In this document: piece by piece, positions 10,798 to 22,164 of the stretch | How positions within the stretch are numbered: the first letter of the stretch is position 1 | Layout of the letters: every line of letters begins with the position of its first letter | Source of the DNA: Galeopsis tetrahit | Lineage: Eukaryota > Streptophyta > Magnoliopsida > Lamiales > Lamiaceae | Assembly (NCBI GenBank): GCA_963675135.1 | Contig: OY776129.1 | Location: 11,604,201-11,668,200 of the forward strand | Direction of reading: 5' to 3' | Length of the DNA stretch: 64,000 nt | Program-made: the position numbers and the translations under genes | Notes under the pieces: model-generated | What the model saw: the letters and a program-made list of their open reading frames with translations, nothing else | Database searches by the model: none | What the model was told of the DNA's origin: nothing

Positions 10798-11910
10798 TTA
10801 CTGGTAGTATTTCTTCAACTTGACCGCGTTCCATGGGTACTTGCTCGACTTGCCTTCGAGATCTTCTAGTTCGTACGATCCGTTCGAAAGCGTGCACGTT
10901 ATGCGGTACGGACCCTCCCAAGTCGGGCCAAGTATGCCTATGGACTGTTCCGTCGCCCATCGAAGTACGAGTTGGCCAATAGTAAATTGCCGAGCACGTA
11001 CTTTGGAATTGTAATAACGTTCTGACCTTTGTTTGTAGACCACATTCTTCTCGTCCGCCGTTAGTCTTCGCTCTTCAAGGAAGTCCAAGTCGGAGAGCTG
11101 TGCATCGTTATTCAACTGCTCGTCATAGTTTGCCACTCGGAAAGTGGCGATCTGTCCTTCTGCTGGAATGACAGCTTCGGTTCTGAAAGCGAGCGCGAAC
11201 GGAGTTTCACCTGTAGAATTCCTCGTGGTCGTCCGATATGCCCACAGAACCATGTGCAGATCGTCCGCCCATTTTCCCTTCAATCCATCCATCTTAGCTT
11301 TCAAGGTGTGCTTGATGATTTTGTTGATCGCTTCTACCTGACCATTTGATTGTGGATGATAGGGTGTTGAAAAAAGTTTCTTGATTTTCCACTTTGAGCA
11401 GAATTCCAGCATGTCTTGGCTTGTGAATTGACGTTCGTTGTCGGTCACTATTGCTCGTGGTAGGCCGAACCTGCAAATTATATTTTTTTCAGATGAAGCT
11501 TATCATCTGGGCCGTTGTGATGGTCTTCAATGCCTTTGCCTCCGTCCATTTTGTGAAGTAATCGACTTCTACGACTACGAAAGTTACCCCCCCGACGCCG
11601 GGCGGGAAAGGTCCGATGATGTCGATGCCCCATTTCGCGAAGGGCCAAGAGCTATAGACGGAGATGAGCTCGTCTGGAGGTGAGTGAATAGCGGGAGCAA
11701 AATCTTGGCATCTCTTGCACGTCTGGGCGTAATGAATAGCATCCTTCTTCAGTGTTGGCCAAAAGTAACCTTGCCTCATGATTTTTAAAGCGAGCGCTTG
11801 CCCCCTTGTATGATTTCCACAGATTCCGTCGTGGATTTCGTGCATGACGATCTTCGCTTCATCTTCTCCGAGGCATTTCAATAAAGGCATTGAAAAACCT
11901 CGTTTGTACA
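10798..11910 (-). pseudogene. gypsy integrase
   Basis: The integrase inserts element DNA into the genome. On the minus strand, the HHCC zinc-binding segment (MHEIHDGICGNHTRG, then CKRCQDFA) is followed by the D-D-E core: WGIDIIGPFPPG, TDNERQF and NGQVEAINKI. The segment TPFALAFRTEAVIPAE follows and then the C-terminal part with LVLRWATEQSIGILGPTWEGPY. The frame breaks at about 11480 next to an A/T run (FI then stop). The sequence resumes in another frame before the second catalytic Asp. Length fits a full gypsy integrase. The break makes it non-functional in this copy. Confidence 0.9.
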
Positions 11911-12099
11911 GCTGGTCGCCGATGACGGTGTACCTGTCGGACCTGAGTTGCAACCTGGTCGCCTTTACTTTGTCTTCCGGGAGCTCGCCGGTCTTGATGT
12001 ACTTGGTGATCGGCGACCTCCAGTCCTCGTCGTTGGTCGCTTCAACCTGCAAAATTTGACTTCTGCTCACTGATGGGGAAGAAATTTTAGTGATCGTCG

Positions 12100-12600
12100 C
12101 TTCTGAAAATATTGCCTCCTCCTCTGAAGTGGCCAGCCGAGCTAAAGCGTCTGCTTGCGTATTCTCCTCCCTAGGGATTTGCTTGATGTAGACCTGATCG
12201 AATTGCTCGAGTAATCCTTTCACTAGGTCTTGATACTTCAACATTTGATCGCCGCGAGCCTCGTACTCGCCCGTAATTTGACATACCACCAATTGAGAGT
12301 CAGAAAAAAATTTCAGTTTTCTGGCGCCCACGGCCATAGCCATCTTGATTCCAGCGACCATAGCCTCGTACTCTGCCTCGTTGTTGGTCGCCCGATATTC
12401 GAACTCGATCGCTGAAGCAAACGTCTGTCCGGTTGGGCTAGTGAGGACGATTCCTACCCCCGCTTTGGTGCTCGTCGAAGAGCCATCGACGAACAGTATC
12501 CAAGGAAGTTCGATTTCCTTGTCAAATTTATTCGGGAAAGTGAGTTCCATTATGAATTCTGCCAACACTTGTCCCTTGATTGTCGTTCTGGGTGCGTAGG
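12100..12600 (-). pseudogene. Second (archaeal-type) RNase H of Tat gypsy pol
   Basis: This RNase H-fold domain lies between the RT-linked RNase H and the integrase. Acidic motifs are FVDGSSTSTKAG, NNEAEYEAM, FFSDSQLVV and TQADALARLA, the expected D-E-D-D pattern. An additional RNase H at this position is known from the Tat lineage and supports that assignment. This segment itself is open. Breaks lie on either side, in the RT and in the integrase. Confidence 0.85.
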
Positions 12601-13677
12601 TGAGCCCAAATTGCCCGATTTCCACCGACCATTTCCAAAGTCTTCCAGTGGTATCCGGCCGATGTAGTGCTCGCCGAAGAGGAAACGTCATGACTAAGGC
12701 GTACGCCAATTTTTCCATCGGAGTGTATCTCAACTCCGCATCTCTCAGTGATTGACTTACGTAGTAGATTGGCAGATGTGTGCTCCCCTCTGCTCGGACG
12801 AGCACTTAGCTGATCGCACAGTCAGTGGCCGCCAAGTATAGGTATAAAATTTCGCCCGGGACTGGCTTAGATAGGACCTTCGGATCCGATAGATATTCCT
12901 TCAGCTTTTCGAAAGCTTTCTCGCACTCATTGGTCGATTCGAACCTCCCTTTTTTCAAAGCATCGAAAAAAGGTTTGCAATGATCGTCCGTTCGTGCAAT
13001 GAATCTGTTCAGCGATGCTAGGCATCCTGTCAACCTCTGTACTTCTTTTACATTCCTTGGGCTTTGCATATTGATGACTGCTTGAATTTTGCTCGGATTC
13101 GCCTCGATGCCCCTCTGGCTAACCAAAATTGCACTTCTTTGGATTTAACTTCATGTTGTACTCTTTCAGAATATCGATGGTGTAGGTGATCTTCTTTCCG
13201 TAGGCTTTTGACAATGATGTCGTCGATATAGACCTCCACCATCTCACCGATGTGTTTCTCGAACATCTTATTTACCAGTCTTTGGTACATCGCCCCCGCG
13301 TTCTTCAAACCGAAAGGCATTCTCTTCCAGATGTACATGTCGGTCGCCGTCATGAAAGCTGTATGTCGCTGGTCGTCGGGATGCATCGCAATCTGATGGT
13401 ATCCCGCGAAAGCATCCATAAAAGTAAGCATCTCGTGCCCCGCTGTATTATCTACCAGATGATCGATGTGGGGCATTGGAAAATGGTCTTTAGGACAAGC
13501 GTCGTTTAGATCTGTGAAGTCTATACACAATCTCCACGACCCGGTCGTTTTTCTGACGAGCACTGGATTTGCCAACCACTCAGGATCAGTTCCAGTTTTC
13601 TCGATTAACTTGTTGTCGATCAATTTCTTGACTTCGACCGCCATAGCCGCATATTTATCAGGCCCAAACTTTCTTCA
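12600..13677 (-). pseudogene. gypsy reverse transcriptase and RT-linked RNase H
   Basis: The polymerase domain shows WRLCIDFTDLNDACPKDHFP, MDAFAGYHQI, PFGLKNAGAMYQRLVNKMF and the catalytic YIDDIIVKS (about 13215-13245). The thumb and connection follow, with NPSKIQAVINMQSPRN, LTGCLASLNRFI and CEKAFEKLKEYL, then YVSQSLRDAELRYTPMEKLA of the RT-linked RNase H. Damage: an in-frame TGA at 13675-13677 just upstream, frameshifts at about 13185 and about 13125, and an in-frame TAA at 12806-12808. Catalytic residues remain visible, but the chain cannot be made intact. Confidence 0.9.
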
Positions 13678-15042
13678 TTTTTGGGTGATGGGTCTTCTCG
13701 TTGGATCAATATTCAACTTGTGGCAGGCATGGTTCGTGTCGATGCCCACCATATCCTCGTGCGACCAGGCGAACGCTCCGATATTTGCTTTTAAAAATGC
13801 GACCATCTCTGATCGCAGCTGCACTGGTAAATTTGAACCTATGAATACCTCGAGTTCAGGACGAGCTTCGTTTAAATGGGTGGTTTCAAGGTCCTCTGCT
13901 GGAGTCGCCCGCTCTTTGGGTTCTTTCCAATGAGGATCCTCGATTCCAAACTCTGGCTCAAAGCCTAGCATAGGCTCCAGATCTGGAAAGTTTTCTGGAA
14001 CCTGGTCGTCGGGGATCTAATCGCCCGAATCTATCTGCTCGTCAATCTCCATTGGGGTGTGGTCGTCCACTTCCATGGAGGTGTGCTCGTTCACCTCCAC
14101 TTGGTGGTCGTCGAAACGTCGACTAGACTCCCCGACTTCGATTTTTTGGTACTTGCTGGGAAGACCCTCCAAGTAGTTCATTTGTTCTTTTTGTTTTTTA
14201 CACTCGATATACATTCCAATCATAGGAGTTATTTTAGAATGACGCTTAGCAAAACGGACGAGACACTCCCTCGCCCGCGTCTGGTCGCCCTTGACGGTTA
14301 TAACTCCCGCCGGGGTCGGAAACTTTACACAGTAATAGAAAGTAGAAGCGGCCGCCTTGAACTCATCGAAGAAAGGTCGGCCGAGGAAAACATTGTAAGA
14401 AGATGGCATGTCGACGATCATAAAGTCGAGCTGCCGAGTGTAACGCTTTTCTGGCTCTTTCGTCGACGCCAGTTCAAATGATAGCCTGATTCTCCCTAGT
14501 GGAAGAGAGCGAGTATCTCCGAAACCTATGATAATATCATCGCAAGGCTCGATATAGTTAGCATATCCGCCGAGGGCATCCAGAGTATGCTTGAAAAGGA
14601 TATTGGTGTATGCCCCGGTGTCGACCATCATGCGATGGACATTGGTTCCCATAATTTTTCCGGTGATGACCAAAGCGTCGTTGTTTGGTTGCACCACGCC
14701 GTTCAGATCGTCGTCCGTAAAAAGGACATGATGGGATGGAGGCTTCTCGGCAGCCGGAGCGACGCACACCTGGTGTACGTTGTTGAGTGATCGCATTTCA
14801 CTCTGTTGTCGGCGAACAGACAGAGGAGTCCCAGATTCAGTACCCCCCAAGGGGCCTTCTATCACAAAACAGCCTCCGCTCACGTTGTCAACGTCGCCCG
14901 TCGGAGTGTTCGGCATAGGAGGAGTTGTCTTTTTTACGGTTAATCTGTTGGCGCAGGTAGTCGTTGTCGTCGCGACGTTTCCTGCCTCTGTTGTCGCCAT
15001 TCCCATCCCTGGGCTTGATAAATTGGGCGAGCTTGCCCTCAT
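13678..15042 (-). pseudogene. gypsy protease and linker
   Basis: The aspartic protease has VDTGAYTNILF at its active site (about 14605) and the FLGRPFFDEF block further on. It cleaves the polyprotein. The frame overlaps the end of gag (14888-15042), so gag and protease are in different frames here. A TAG at 14017-14019 and a TGA at 13675-13677 interrupt an otherwise continuous frame into RT. Between them lies the linker with AFAWSHEDMVGID and KLNIDPTRRPITQK, typical of the region just before a gypsy RT. Confidence 0.85.
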
Positions 15043-16741
15043 TGTATAACTTGAAGAGATTTCTCACCAGATCTCGGCACCCATTGGTGTGGTGGTCGAT
15101 GGAGTTGTGGTAGTTGCAGAATTTACTACCATCCAGACTGTCCTCGTTCGTATGCATTGGCTTTGCTTGGGGGAGCAGATTCTTTCCCCTAATTGCATCG
15201 AAAATGGCCCTTGGATTAAAAGAGAGGGCCTCTCTGAATTGAATGATTTCCGGAGACTCTTCGAAAGGTCTGAAATTTGCTGGGCGAGCACTGCTGCCCT
15301 GATTGGTCGCCTTTTTTGGCTGGGACGGCTCCCCAGTGTTGAAATTTTTCTTTGGCCAGACTTTCTTAGCCGCTTCAGGCTGCTCGTTAGCCTTGGCAGC
15401 GTCCATTATCTCTTCCATCTGAATAAGGTTCCCAACCCGATTGAGGAAATCCACATAAGAAACCGGGAAGATGGTGTGCATAGATTCCCAGAGTTTGGAA
15501 CCTATCCTCAGACCGAAAACAGCCAAGATCAGCTTCGTCTCGTCATTCACTGCCTCCCCATCGATCACCAACCTATCGAAGCGCTCGATAAATTCCTTAC
15601 ACGATTCGGTCAGTGCTTGGCGAACGTTTGCCAAACGTTGCTTTGAGGCTGGGCGAGCAGTAATTGACCCATAGTAAGTCAAGAATTGTTGCTCCAACTC
15701 AATGAAGGAGGTGATGGATCCGGCACCCAAAGTAGTGTACCAGCGATGAGCCCGGTCTCCCAAGGTCAGGGAGAAGTTTATGCACTAAGTGGCGTCCGTT
15801 GCCCCGATTGAGGCCATGTAGTTTGAGTACTTGGACAAGTGTACCCTGGGGTCGGACAATCCATCATATGCTGCCATAGAAGGCAACTGAAACTTTCTCT
15901 GAATGGGGGCGGTGAGGACCGTAACACTTAGTGGAGGAGCGGGCAGAGTGATTGGTGGGGCAGTTCCTTTCTTTGATGCGACCACCTCTACTCGCAAGTT
16001 CTCCATTTCCAGCTTCATCAATTTATGTGTCTCGATGAACTGGGCGATCTGCCCTTCCTCGGCAGTCTGTGGTCTGGGGACGACGATCTCGTCTCGTCGG
16101 CTCCCATGAGATGCGGCCGGGCGATCATCCCGATGTGATCGCCTGGGGAACAGTTGTCGCTCTAACTGACGGTTGTGATAGCTCTTTGCTGGAGCTCGCG
16201 AGCCTATTCGCTCGAGGGTGGAGATCCTGTCTCCTTGGCCTTTCTTTCCGCCACGGTCTCTGTGGTCGGATTTTTCTGGACGACCATCTCTCTCTGGTCG
16301 GCCTCCAAACTTAAATGGTATGGGGCGAGGAGCCCTCTGATCTTTCTCGCCCACGCGATCAAAAACTGAGTTTCGACCACCTCGTGAGTCTCCCGTATGA
16401 CTGTTGTGGGAGCACTCGTGATCTTTACTCTTTCCCTTGTCCTTGGGACGCACAGAATATGAATGATAGGAGCGGTCGTCCTCGTCATTCACATTGGCAG
16501 CTGCCTTGGCCTTGCGAGCTTTGTCAAAGGCCTGATCCTTGGCCTTTTCAAGTTCTTCAGCCTCGTTCTTTCTCCTCTTTTCGTTGAGGAAATCTGTGAA
16601 ATCTCTCAAGTGCTGGGGATCTTTCAAGATATCCCCCAGATTGATATTGGCCAAAGGATTTGGCGTCGGAGCCGCCGGCACCGGAAGGTGTTCGTTCCCT
16701 CCGGGCGGTGGGATTCTGTCATGATGGGTGTGTTGAGACAT
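14888..16741 (-). pseudogene. gypsy gag
   Basis: The capsid-nucleocapsid protein. It starts at the ATG near 16741 with a Pro-rich N-terminus, then a long charged region (Lys/Arg/Asp/Glu, residues about 55-225). The retrotransposon gag domain follows (WYTTLGAGSITSFIELEQQF, LANVRQALTESCKEFIERFD). The single zinc knuckle FCNYHNSIDHHTNGC lies near the C-terminus. An in-frame TAG at 15785-15787 splits it in two. The same frame resumes at the next codon, so it is a point mutation. The end overlaps the protease frame by about 155 bp. Confidence 0.88.
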
Positions 16742-17081
16742 CGCAAAAGAGTGTCTTTTGGTAAACGATTACAAAGATAAGACTGTTCTAAACTTTCGAC
16801 GCTAAAAACAAAAGATTTGAGTTCTTACGCAGAAGAACGTGCTATTACAACTACTATCTTGCAAAGTAACAACACAAAAAAGCTTAAAAACACAATTACA
16901 AAGAGATCAAACTCCAAAATATGTCTCGAATACCGCAAATATTCAAGAACACGAAAATAAATAAAATATGTAAACGATGTTCTAAAAGGTATATCTACCG
17001 ATTAAAACCTGAAATAAGGAGTTTGCAAGCCGATTGTTCGATGATCGGTTGAAACTTTGATGAAGAAAACGTAAAAGGACC

Positions 17082-17099
17082 CCTCCTTCTAGCGCCAAA
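17082..17099 (-). other. Primer-binding site region of the gypsy element
   Basis: Just inside the 5' LTR, the minus strand reads TTTGGCGCTAGAAGGAGGGG. The TGGCGC start fits a tRNA 3'-CCA primer. The tRNA was not identified. Confidence 0.6.
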
Positions 17100-17768
17100 T
17101 GTTGTACGTGCCTTAGAACGGATGATCTGGATGTGGGCTTTAGTAAGCACTAAACAAACATATATTTATGATCGGGGTTTATTACGTGTTAATGCGGATT
17201 TATATGATGATTCGTGATCTTAATGAAGAACAATTGAAGAACACAAGAAAGTAGCTTCTTAGAGAAGCTAAAACTTTGAGCTTGGGAGGTGTATTGCTTT
17301 GGGTTGGGTGTGAAATGTTACTTGAATGTTACAAATGAGCCTCTTAGGCATTATATAGTAGTTTCTTGGGCTGCCCGCCCTTTACACGTGGCACGCCCTC
17401 ACTGGACCTGAACTTCTGCCCGAAAAGGTGATTGGACGGTGCATTTAATGCTAAACCGCCTCTGTGGTCGTCCTCGGCGGAGGCGAGGAGCTGGGCCACG
17501 GTGGTCGCCGGAGGACCTGGTCGTCGGGGAAGGTGGTCGCCACGCTCTATGCTATCTCCCAAGGCTTCAACACTTGTCCTTTTCTAGCTAGCTAAACACG
17601 TGCTCGCCGACATCTTTAGGCGAGCACTTAATTATATTAAATACATTACATTTATTACATTTTCTTCATATTGTTGACTAGTCGTCGCACGACTTGGTTG
17701 ACTAGTCCTCGCCACGCAAGCTGGTGACTAGGATTGACTTGTCAAAGATTGACTTCTTTGGTATAACA
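17100..17768 (-). repeat. 5' LTR of the gypsy element
   Basis: 669 bp. It starts TGTTATACC and ends GTACAACA on the minus strand. It carries a TATA box (CTATATAAT, 17350-17358 reversed) and an AATAAA signal reversed near 17177, so U3-R-U5 order fits minus-strand transcription into gag. Confidence 0.92.
17350..17358 (-). promoter_or_regulatory. LTR promoter TATA box
   Basis: CTATATAAT on the minus strand within the 5' LTR, about 250 bp before the LTR end. It is oriented to transcribe gag-pol. The same site is present in the other LTR near 6288-6294. Confidence 0.55.
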
Positions 17769-17773
17769 CTAAC

Positions 17774-18681
17774 CTCATAAATTATGATAAGTATTTTGCA
17801 CTATCTGATAATTAAGCAAGATTCCCCAATGAAAATTTCCCTTGAGTGTTTACTTTGGGTTTCCTTGAGAATGTTTTTAAAATCAATTTTTGAAATCTTG
17901 ATATTATTTTCTCCGTCGCATTATATGTTTCTTTTTTATTTTGGACTTTTGAGTGTTTTGATTAAATATGATGAAATAATAAATATATTACAATTGATGC
18001 GATGGTGAGAGAAAAATAATAGATGCGTATGTGATGAAATATGATAAAATAATAGATAAATTGATTTGGTGAGAAAATAATATGCTAGATAAACTTATTA
18101 TCCATAAAGTAAAAAGAAAGTAGAAAATTTATAGTTGGACGGAAGAAGTAATATGTATTTTTCTTTTGAATTTTAAAATATTGATTTGATTTTAGCGATG
18201 AATTTAGTTTTGTCGCAAAATTTTTGTTGCTATTCCTGTTTTTTTTTTTCTTTTTTCTTGGAGTGTTATATAGGGCATGATATTGTCTCTTGTACAATAA
18301 ATATAACTTTAAATGATGTCAAGTGTCCTATTAGGTGTCCTACCATCTAATTACACCATTTAATGTGCATTCAATCCTAGCTTATATGGGCGAGCTGAAT
18401 GCCTTTGCGCATTTCTTTGGCTGGTCGAGCTCTTTGCTCGGCCTCCTTGCTTCATTTCATGTATAGTTGCTCGCCACCTGGTTGACCACGGGTGGTCAGC
18501 CAAGGTGCCCAAAGATGATGATGATACGATGTGGCTGGGTTGGTTGGCATACGTGTGTATAATTGACGACCCCTGGTATGATTTTTAACACGTATCGTCC
18601 CAAATATTATAGTACGTTGATTATTTTTTAATATGACACGTGTCAATCATCCGTATAGTGGAATAAAATGTGAAACACGAA
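17774..18681. other. Intron remnant of the argininosuccinate-synthase-like fragment, plus unassigned DNA
   Basis: The first bases (TTATGATAAGTATTTTGCAC and on) match the intron after exon 5 of the gene at 61.3 kb, so the host intron resumes directly after the gypsy element. A GC-richer patch at 18380-18560 holds no recognised gene. Exons matching 61772-62383 of the other copy are absent. Confidence 0.6.
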
Positions 18682-19213
18682 CAGTGACGGAGCCAGGAAT
18701 TTTAGATTGGGGGGCCCGATTTACATTACTATAAAGACAAAATAATATTATATTTAATTCATTATAAATTTTGATTGTTCCGACTCATAATAGGTGAAAC
18801 GGTGTTAAAATTATTAGACAAATATATAACTTAAAATATATTCCCTCCATCCCGTAATGACTTGAATACGTTGATAAGTTCACTTTTTAAGAAATGTGAA
18901 TTTAGTGAGGTGTATTTTTGATGATTTAGTGAGGTATAAAAGAAATTTAATGAGGTGTTAAAAAAAATTAGTGAAATGTAGGGAAGAATGTAGAATAAAA
19001 TGAGTGACAATTTTAAAAATAAAATGATGTAGTGAAAATATTAATTTTGTAGATTATTTACATATTATGAGTGTACAAATAATTTTGAAACGTCTCAAAT
19101 AAAAAAAAAATATATACAAATAATTATAAAACGAAAGAAATATACATAATAAAAAAAAAAAAATTGGTGGGGGGCCCACTGCCCCCGCTGGGCCCTATGT
19201 GGCTCCGTCCTTG
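18682..19213. mobile_element. hAT-type MITE
   Basis: 532 bp with terminal inverted repeats CAGTGACGGAGCCA and, reversed, CAAGGACGGAGCCA. It is flanked by perfect 8-bp duplications AACACGAA (18674-18681 and 19214-19221). There is no coding capacity. It belongs to the same family as 20591-21133. A Stowaway-like word (CCCTCCATCCCG) lies inside at about 18844. Confidence 0.9.
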
Positions 19214-19405
19214 AACACGAACATTGGAATAGGTGATTTCATTCGCGCCGTTTTTGAGAGTGTGCAAATGTACGTTGGTGAAGTATGTAAAATACAAATC
19301 TGACACATGGAAATGCTGTTAAAAAAAGAAAAGAAATTAACAAGAGGTCATGCTTCTTGAAATATCGTTTTGATCTCACTTTGTAATTTCTTCTTGTATT
19401 TGTAG

Positions 19406-19504
19406 GCTGCAGCTGCAGTGGATTTTGTTGCTCCTCCGATCAGGGAATGGGAGAAAGCCGCGGCAACTGAAGATGCAACTGCTCCGTGGCATCTCACTCG
19501 TCAC
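19406..19504 (+). pseudogene. Argininosuccinate synthase-like exon (copy 1, downstream exon)
   Basis: The exon encodes DFVAPPIREWEKAAATEDA then APWHLTRH. The VAP.REWE core and the HL.RH end match the VAPWREW...LWHLSHE exon of argininosuccinate synthase with its middle lost. Upstream TTTGTAG and the preceding intron (ATCTCACTTTGT) match the intron before exon 8 of the gene at 62.4 kb. Downstream sequence (GTTGTTCAAAGAAATTGG) matches too. It therefore belongs with the exon at 5913-5994 in a partial gene copy that lacks the exons in between. It is probably untranslated. Confidence 0.7.
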
Positions 19505-20554
19505 GTGATTGATGTTGTTCAAAGAAATTGGTTTGTATGTCTGTGCAGGCGATCTCTCCGCTGGTTTTATTTAATAATTATCAATCTTCCAGTTTTTTAG
19601 CCCGTTTATTGTGGGGTCTGGGTAGTCAAAATGAATTGACTTGTGTGTATGTGTGTATCAAAAGTAATGACATTTTATGTAAAATTAAGAATACTGTGAG
19701 GGTCTATATTTTTCATATTAAGAGTAGGTCTGACACGTTTCATAAAGGGAAGTGTAAAAGTTATTATATATAGGAGGGGAAAGAGGGAAGTAATATGTAT
19801 TTTTCTTGTCTTTGAATGGAGGTGAATTTTACTCTATGGAGCTTGCCCCGCCTTTTTACGGACTTTGTTATTACATGACATGTTTAAGGAACATTATAGA
19901 CTTTGTAAGCTTTGACTTTTTTTTATAGGGGTGTATTTTTTTTCATTCGATTTGAGTTTATTCCTTAAGAAAGGATTTTCAACAAAGTTTTAATGGCGAA
20001 TCAGTTTGGTTCGACATATGAATTTATGATTTTAATTTTTTTTTTATATATATCTTTTTTATTAGTTAAATTAATGTAGAAAATTGAACGAAGTTATATT
20101 ATTATATTATTAGAGTCTATTATACGTTTGAAATAATTTTAATTTATATTTTGGTGTTTATATTTATTTTTTCCCTTAATTTATAAGTTAAATAAAAATA
20201 ATAGTAATCTATTTACGATGTACACATTAGTTAAATTGAGATTCTAATTGAATGATCGAAAAAATCATTTCGATAATTTTTTTTAGATTAAATCATTTCG
20301 ATAACTAAGAAAATTATTTCTCTACAAAACATTAAGACAATAAAAAAGTATGGTAATTTATAATATATATATATATATATATATTTAAATGATATGGAGT
20401 TCGGCTACTTGCGGAGCTGCATGATGATTTGACATTATTCACGCCATTATATTAATTTAATAACAAATTCTTTTATACAATTGAGTGTATAAATTTTATT
20501 TTATTTTTTAAAAATTGTAAAGTTTGATTTTCATTATTGCAAACGCAAGTAATA
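19505..20554. other. Intergenic DNA, no gene seen
   Basis: The first about 100 bp still match the region after 62620. The rest is AT-rich with a (TA)n run at about 20362-20384. No coding similarity was recognised. Confidence 0.5.
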
Positions 20555-21430
20555 GTAGGTAGCCCGACCACAATGGACGGAGGGTCTACCTAGTGACGGA
20601 GCCAGGAATTTTTGATAGGGGGGCCCGATTAATATTACTATAAAGATAAAATAATATGTACTTATTATACTCATCGAAATTTTTCATAATAAAATTGTCA
20701 ATAGTCAATACATTTAATTCCATTAAATTAAACTGATCGAGCTGACTTTCATTATGTTTTGTAAGAAGTTTTGATAGTTCAAACTCAAAATGAAACGAAA
20801 CAATTAAAAAATTACTAAAATATTAATATATATATTTTTAAATCACTCCAATTATAATATTTTTTTTGAGTCTTAGATAAAAATTTAGACCATAGTTTCA
20901 AATATGCTATCAAAACCTATTAAAAACCATTCAATTTTAGTCCATCTAAACTTAATATGCATGTCTCAAAAATGAAAATAATATTATTATCATCACCCCT
21001 TAAATCATCACTTATTTTATTCATACATAATTTATATAATTATTTAAAAAAAATTAATATATATAAAAAAATAAAAATAAAAAGTGGTAGGGGGCAACTG
21101 GGCCCCTCTGGGCCCAGTGTGGCTCCGTCATTGGGTCTACCCAACAAGAATTGATATTGAATCGACGTGCTTCTCTAGCCAAAGAATGTGCCATGATATT
21201 GGCATCTCGTCTCGCAAAAACAATGTTTACATTCGTGAATTGAGCCAACAAGGCTCGACAAGAAATAAAAAGTCTCCATATGTGTTATCAATTACCTCTA
21301 GTGAATTAATAGCGTCGACTACTTGTTTAGCATCCCCACAACAATGCAATTATCTAAACTAATGTTCTTTAGCCACAACAATGCCTCGTAGAAACCCATC
21401 GCCTCACATATCCGCACTATTGGACCTATA
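20555..21430 (-). pseudogene. LINE RNase H-like C-terminal fragment, split by a MITE
   Basis: Minus-strand pieces give GFYEALLWLKNISLDNCIVV and, in other frames, NSLEVIDNTYGDF, then FTNVNIVFARRDANIMAHSL and NSCWVD. This is the RNase H domain at the C-terminus of plant L1-type LINEs, with the conserved ARRDAN..AH.LA block. At least two frameshifts and a stop are present. A hAT MITE (20591-21133) is inserted near the C-terminal codons, and the tail continues to about 20555. It is a dead fragment. Confidence 0.75.
20591..21133. mobile_element. hAT-type MITE
   Basis: 543 bp. Ends are TAGTGACGGAGCCA and, reversed, CAATGACGGAGCCA. Perfect 8-bp duplications GGTCTACC lie at 20583-20590 and 21134-21141. 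It belongs to the same family as 18682-19213 and is inserted in a LINE relic. Non-coding. Confidence 0.9.
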
Positions 21431-22155
21431 TTGTAAATATGTCTTTTCTACATTTATTATATAGGCTCACCTTAGTTTCCTATGAGCTCTCCTGTAAAGT
21501 CCATTAGGGTTAGGTTAGAATATTATGTTTTTGTATAAATACCTCATGTACATCTCATTTACAATTAATGAACAATTTGTCGACAGGGTGTATTTGGTCG
21601 ACATTACATGGTCGAATTTTAAAAAAAAAATTATTTTTTTCAACCATATACACTCCCGTCGACAACGATGTGTCGACGGGAGTGACTATGGTCGAAAACA
21701 AAAGGTTTCTGCAACTTTTCTGTAGAAACCCTAATTAACCCCAAAAAAAAATGTCGGCGACCGTGAGATGGGGGCCTTGGCCGCCCTGACAAACGCGACG
21801 GCAGTGAGATGGAGGGGGTTGTCGGACGCGGAAGCGCGGCGGCCGGACGACGGGGCAGTGTGGGTGGTGGGGTAAATGGAGAGGATGAAGATGTAATTAG
21901 GTTTTGGGGGTGTGGGTAGTAATAAGAATTTTATGGAGACAAGGGCATTTAAGACAATTGAGGGGGATGCGTCTATTTTAAACCGGTTTTAGGGGGTGCA
22001 TCAACCGGGGGAGTGCATCTCTCCGAAATGGAGGTGCATATAGTCAAACCCCAACTTTAATTAATAGCCCATGCAATTTTTTCATTGTTGGGGCCACGAG
22101 CTTCCTTCCAAGTTCCAATGACTTCATTCTTCAACTAATTGAAATAGGCCCATAA
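21431..22155. other. Unassigned region with LTR-like and GC-rich patches
   Basis: 21431-21585 resembles part of a copia LTR (GTATAAATACCTCATGTAC, then ATTAATGAAC). An inverted repeat, CTCCCGTCGAC / GTCGACGGGAG, lies at 21653-21682. A GC-rich patch at 21750-21870 and a G-rich tail up to 22050 look like a captured or MULE-derived piece. No full frame or TSD was found. Confidence 0.35.
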
Positions 22156-22164
22156 AACAAAGTA

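Larger units (their letters stand above)
6037..17768 (-). mobile_element. Ty3/gypsy LTR retrotransposon, Tat-type, with antisense gene
   Basis: The two LTRs (6037-6735 and 17100-17768) are nearly identical apart from a 25-bp and a 5-bp length difference and about nine substitutions seen by eye. Transcription is on the minus strand: 5' LTR on the right, then gag, protease, RT, RNase H, a second RNase H, integrase, a tandem-repeat block, an antisense gene, a polypurine tract and the 3' LTR. The second RNase H and the antisense gene between integrase and 3' LTR are traits known for the Tat lineage. It sits in the intron of an argininosuccinate-synthase-like gene fragment. Gag and pol carry several stops and frameshifts, so it is not autonomous. 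Confidence 0.93.

Noticed and set aside
21431..21585. Possible partial copia LTR
   Set aside because: It has a TATAAATA-like box and AT-rich end but no defined borders, partner LTR or TSD.
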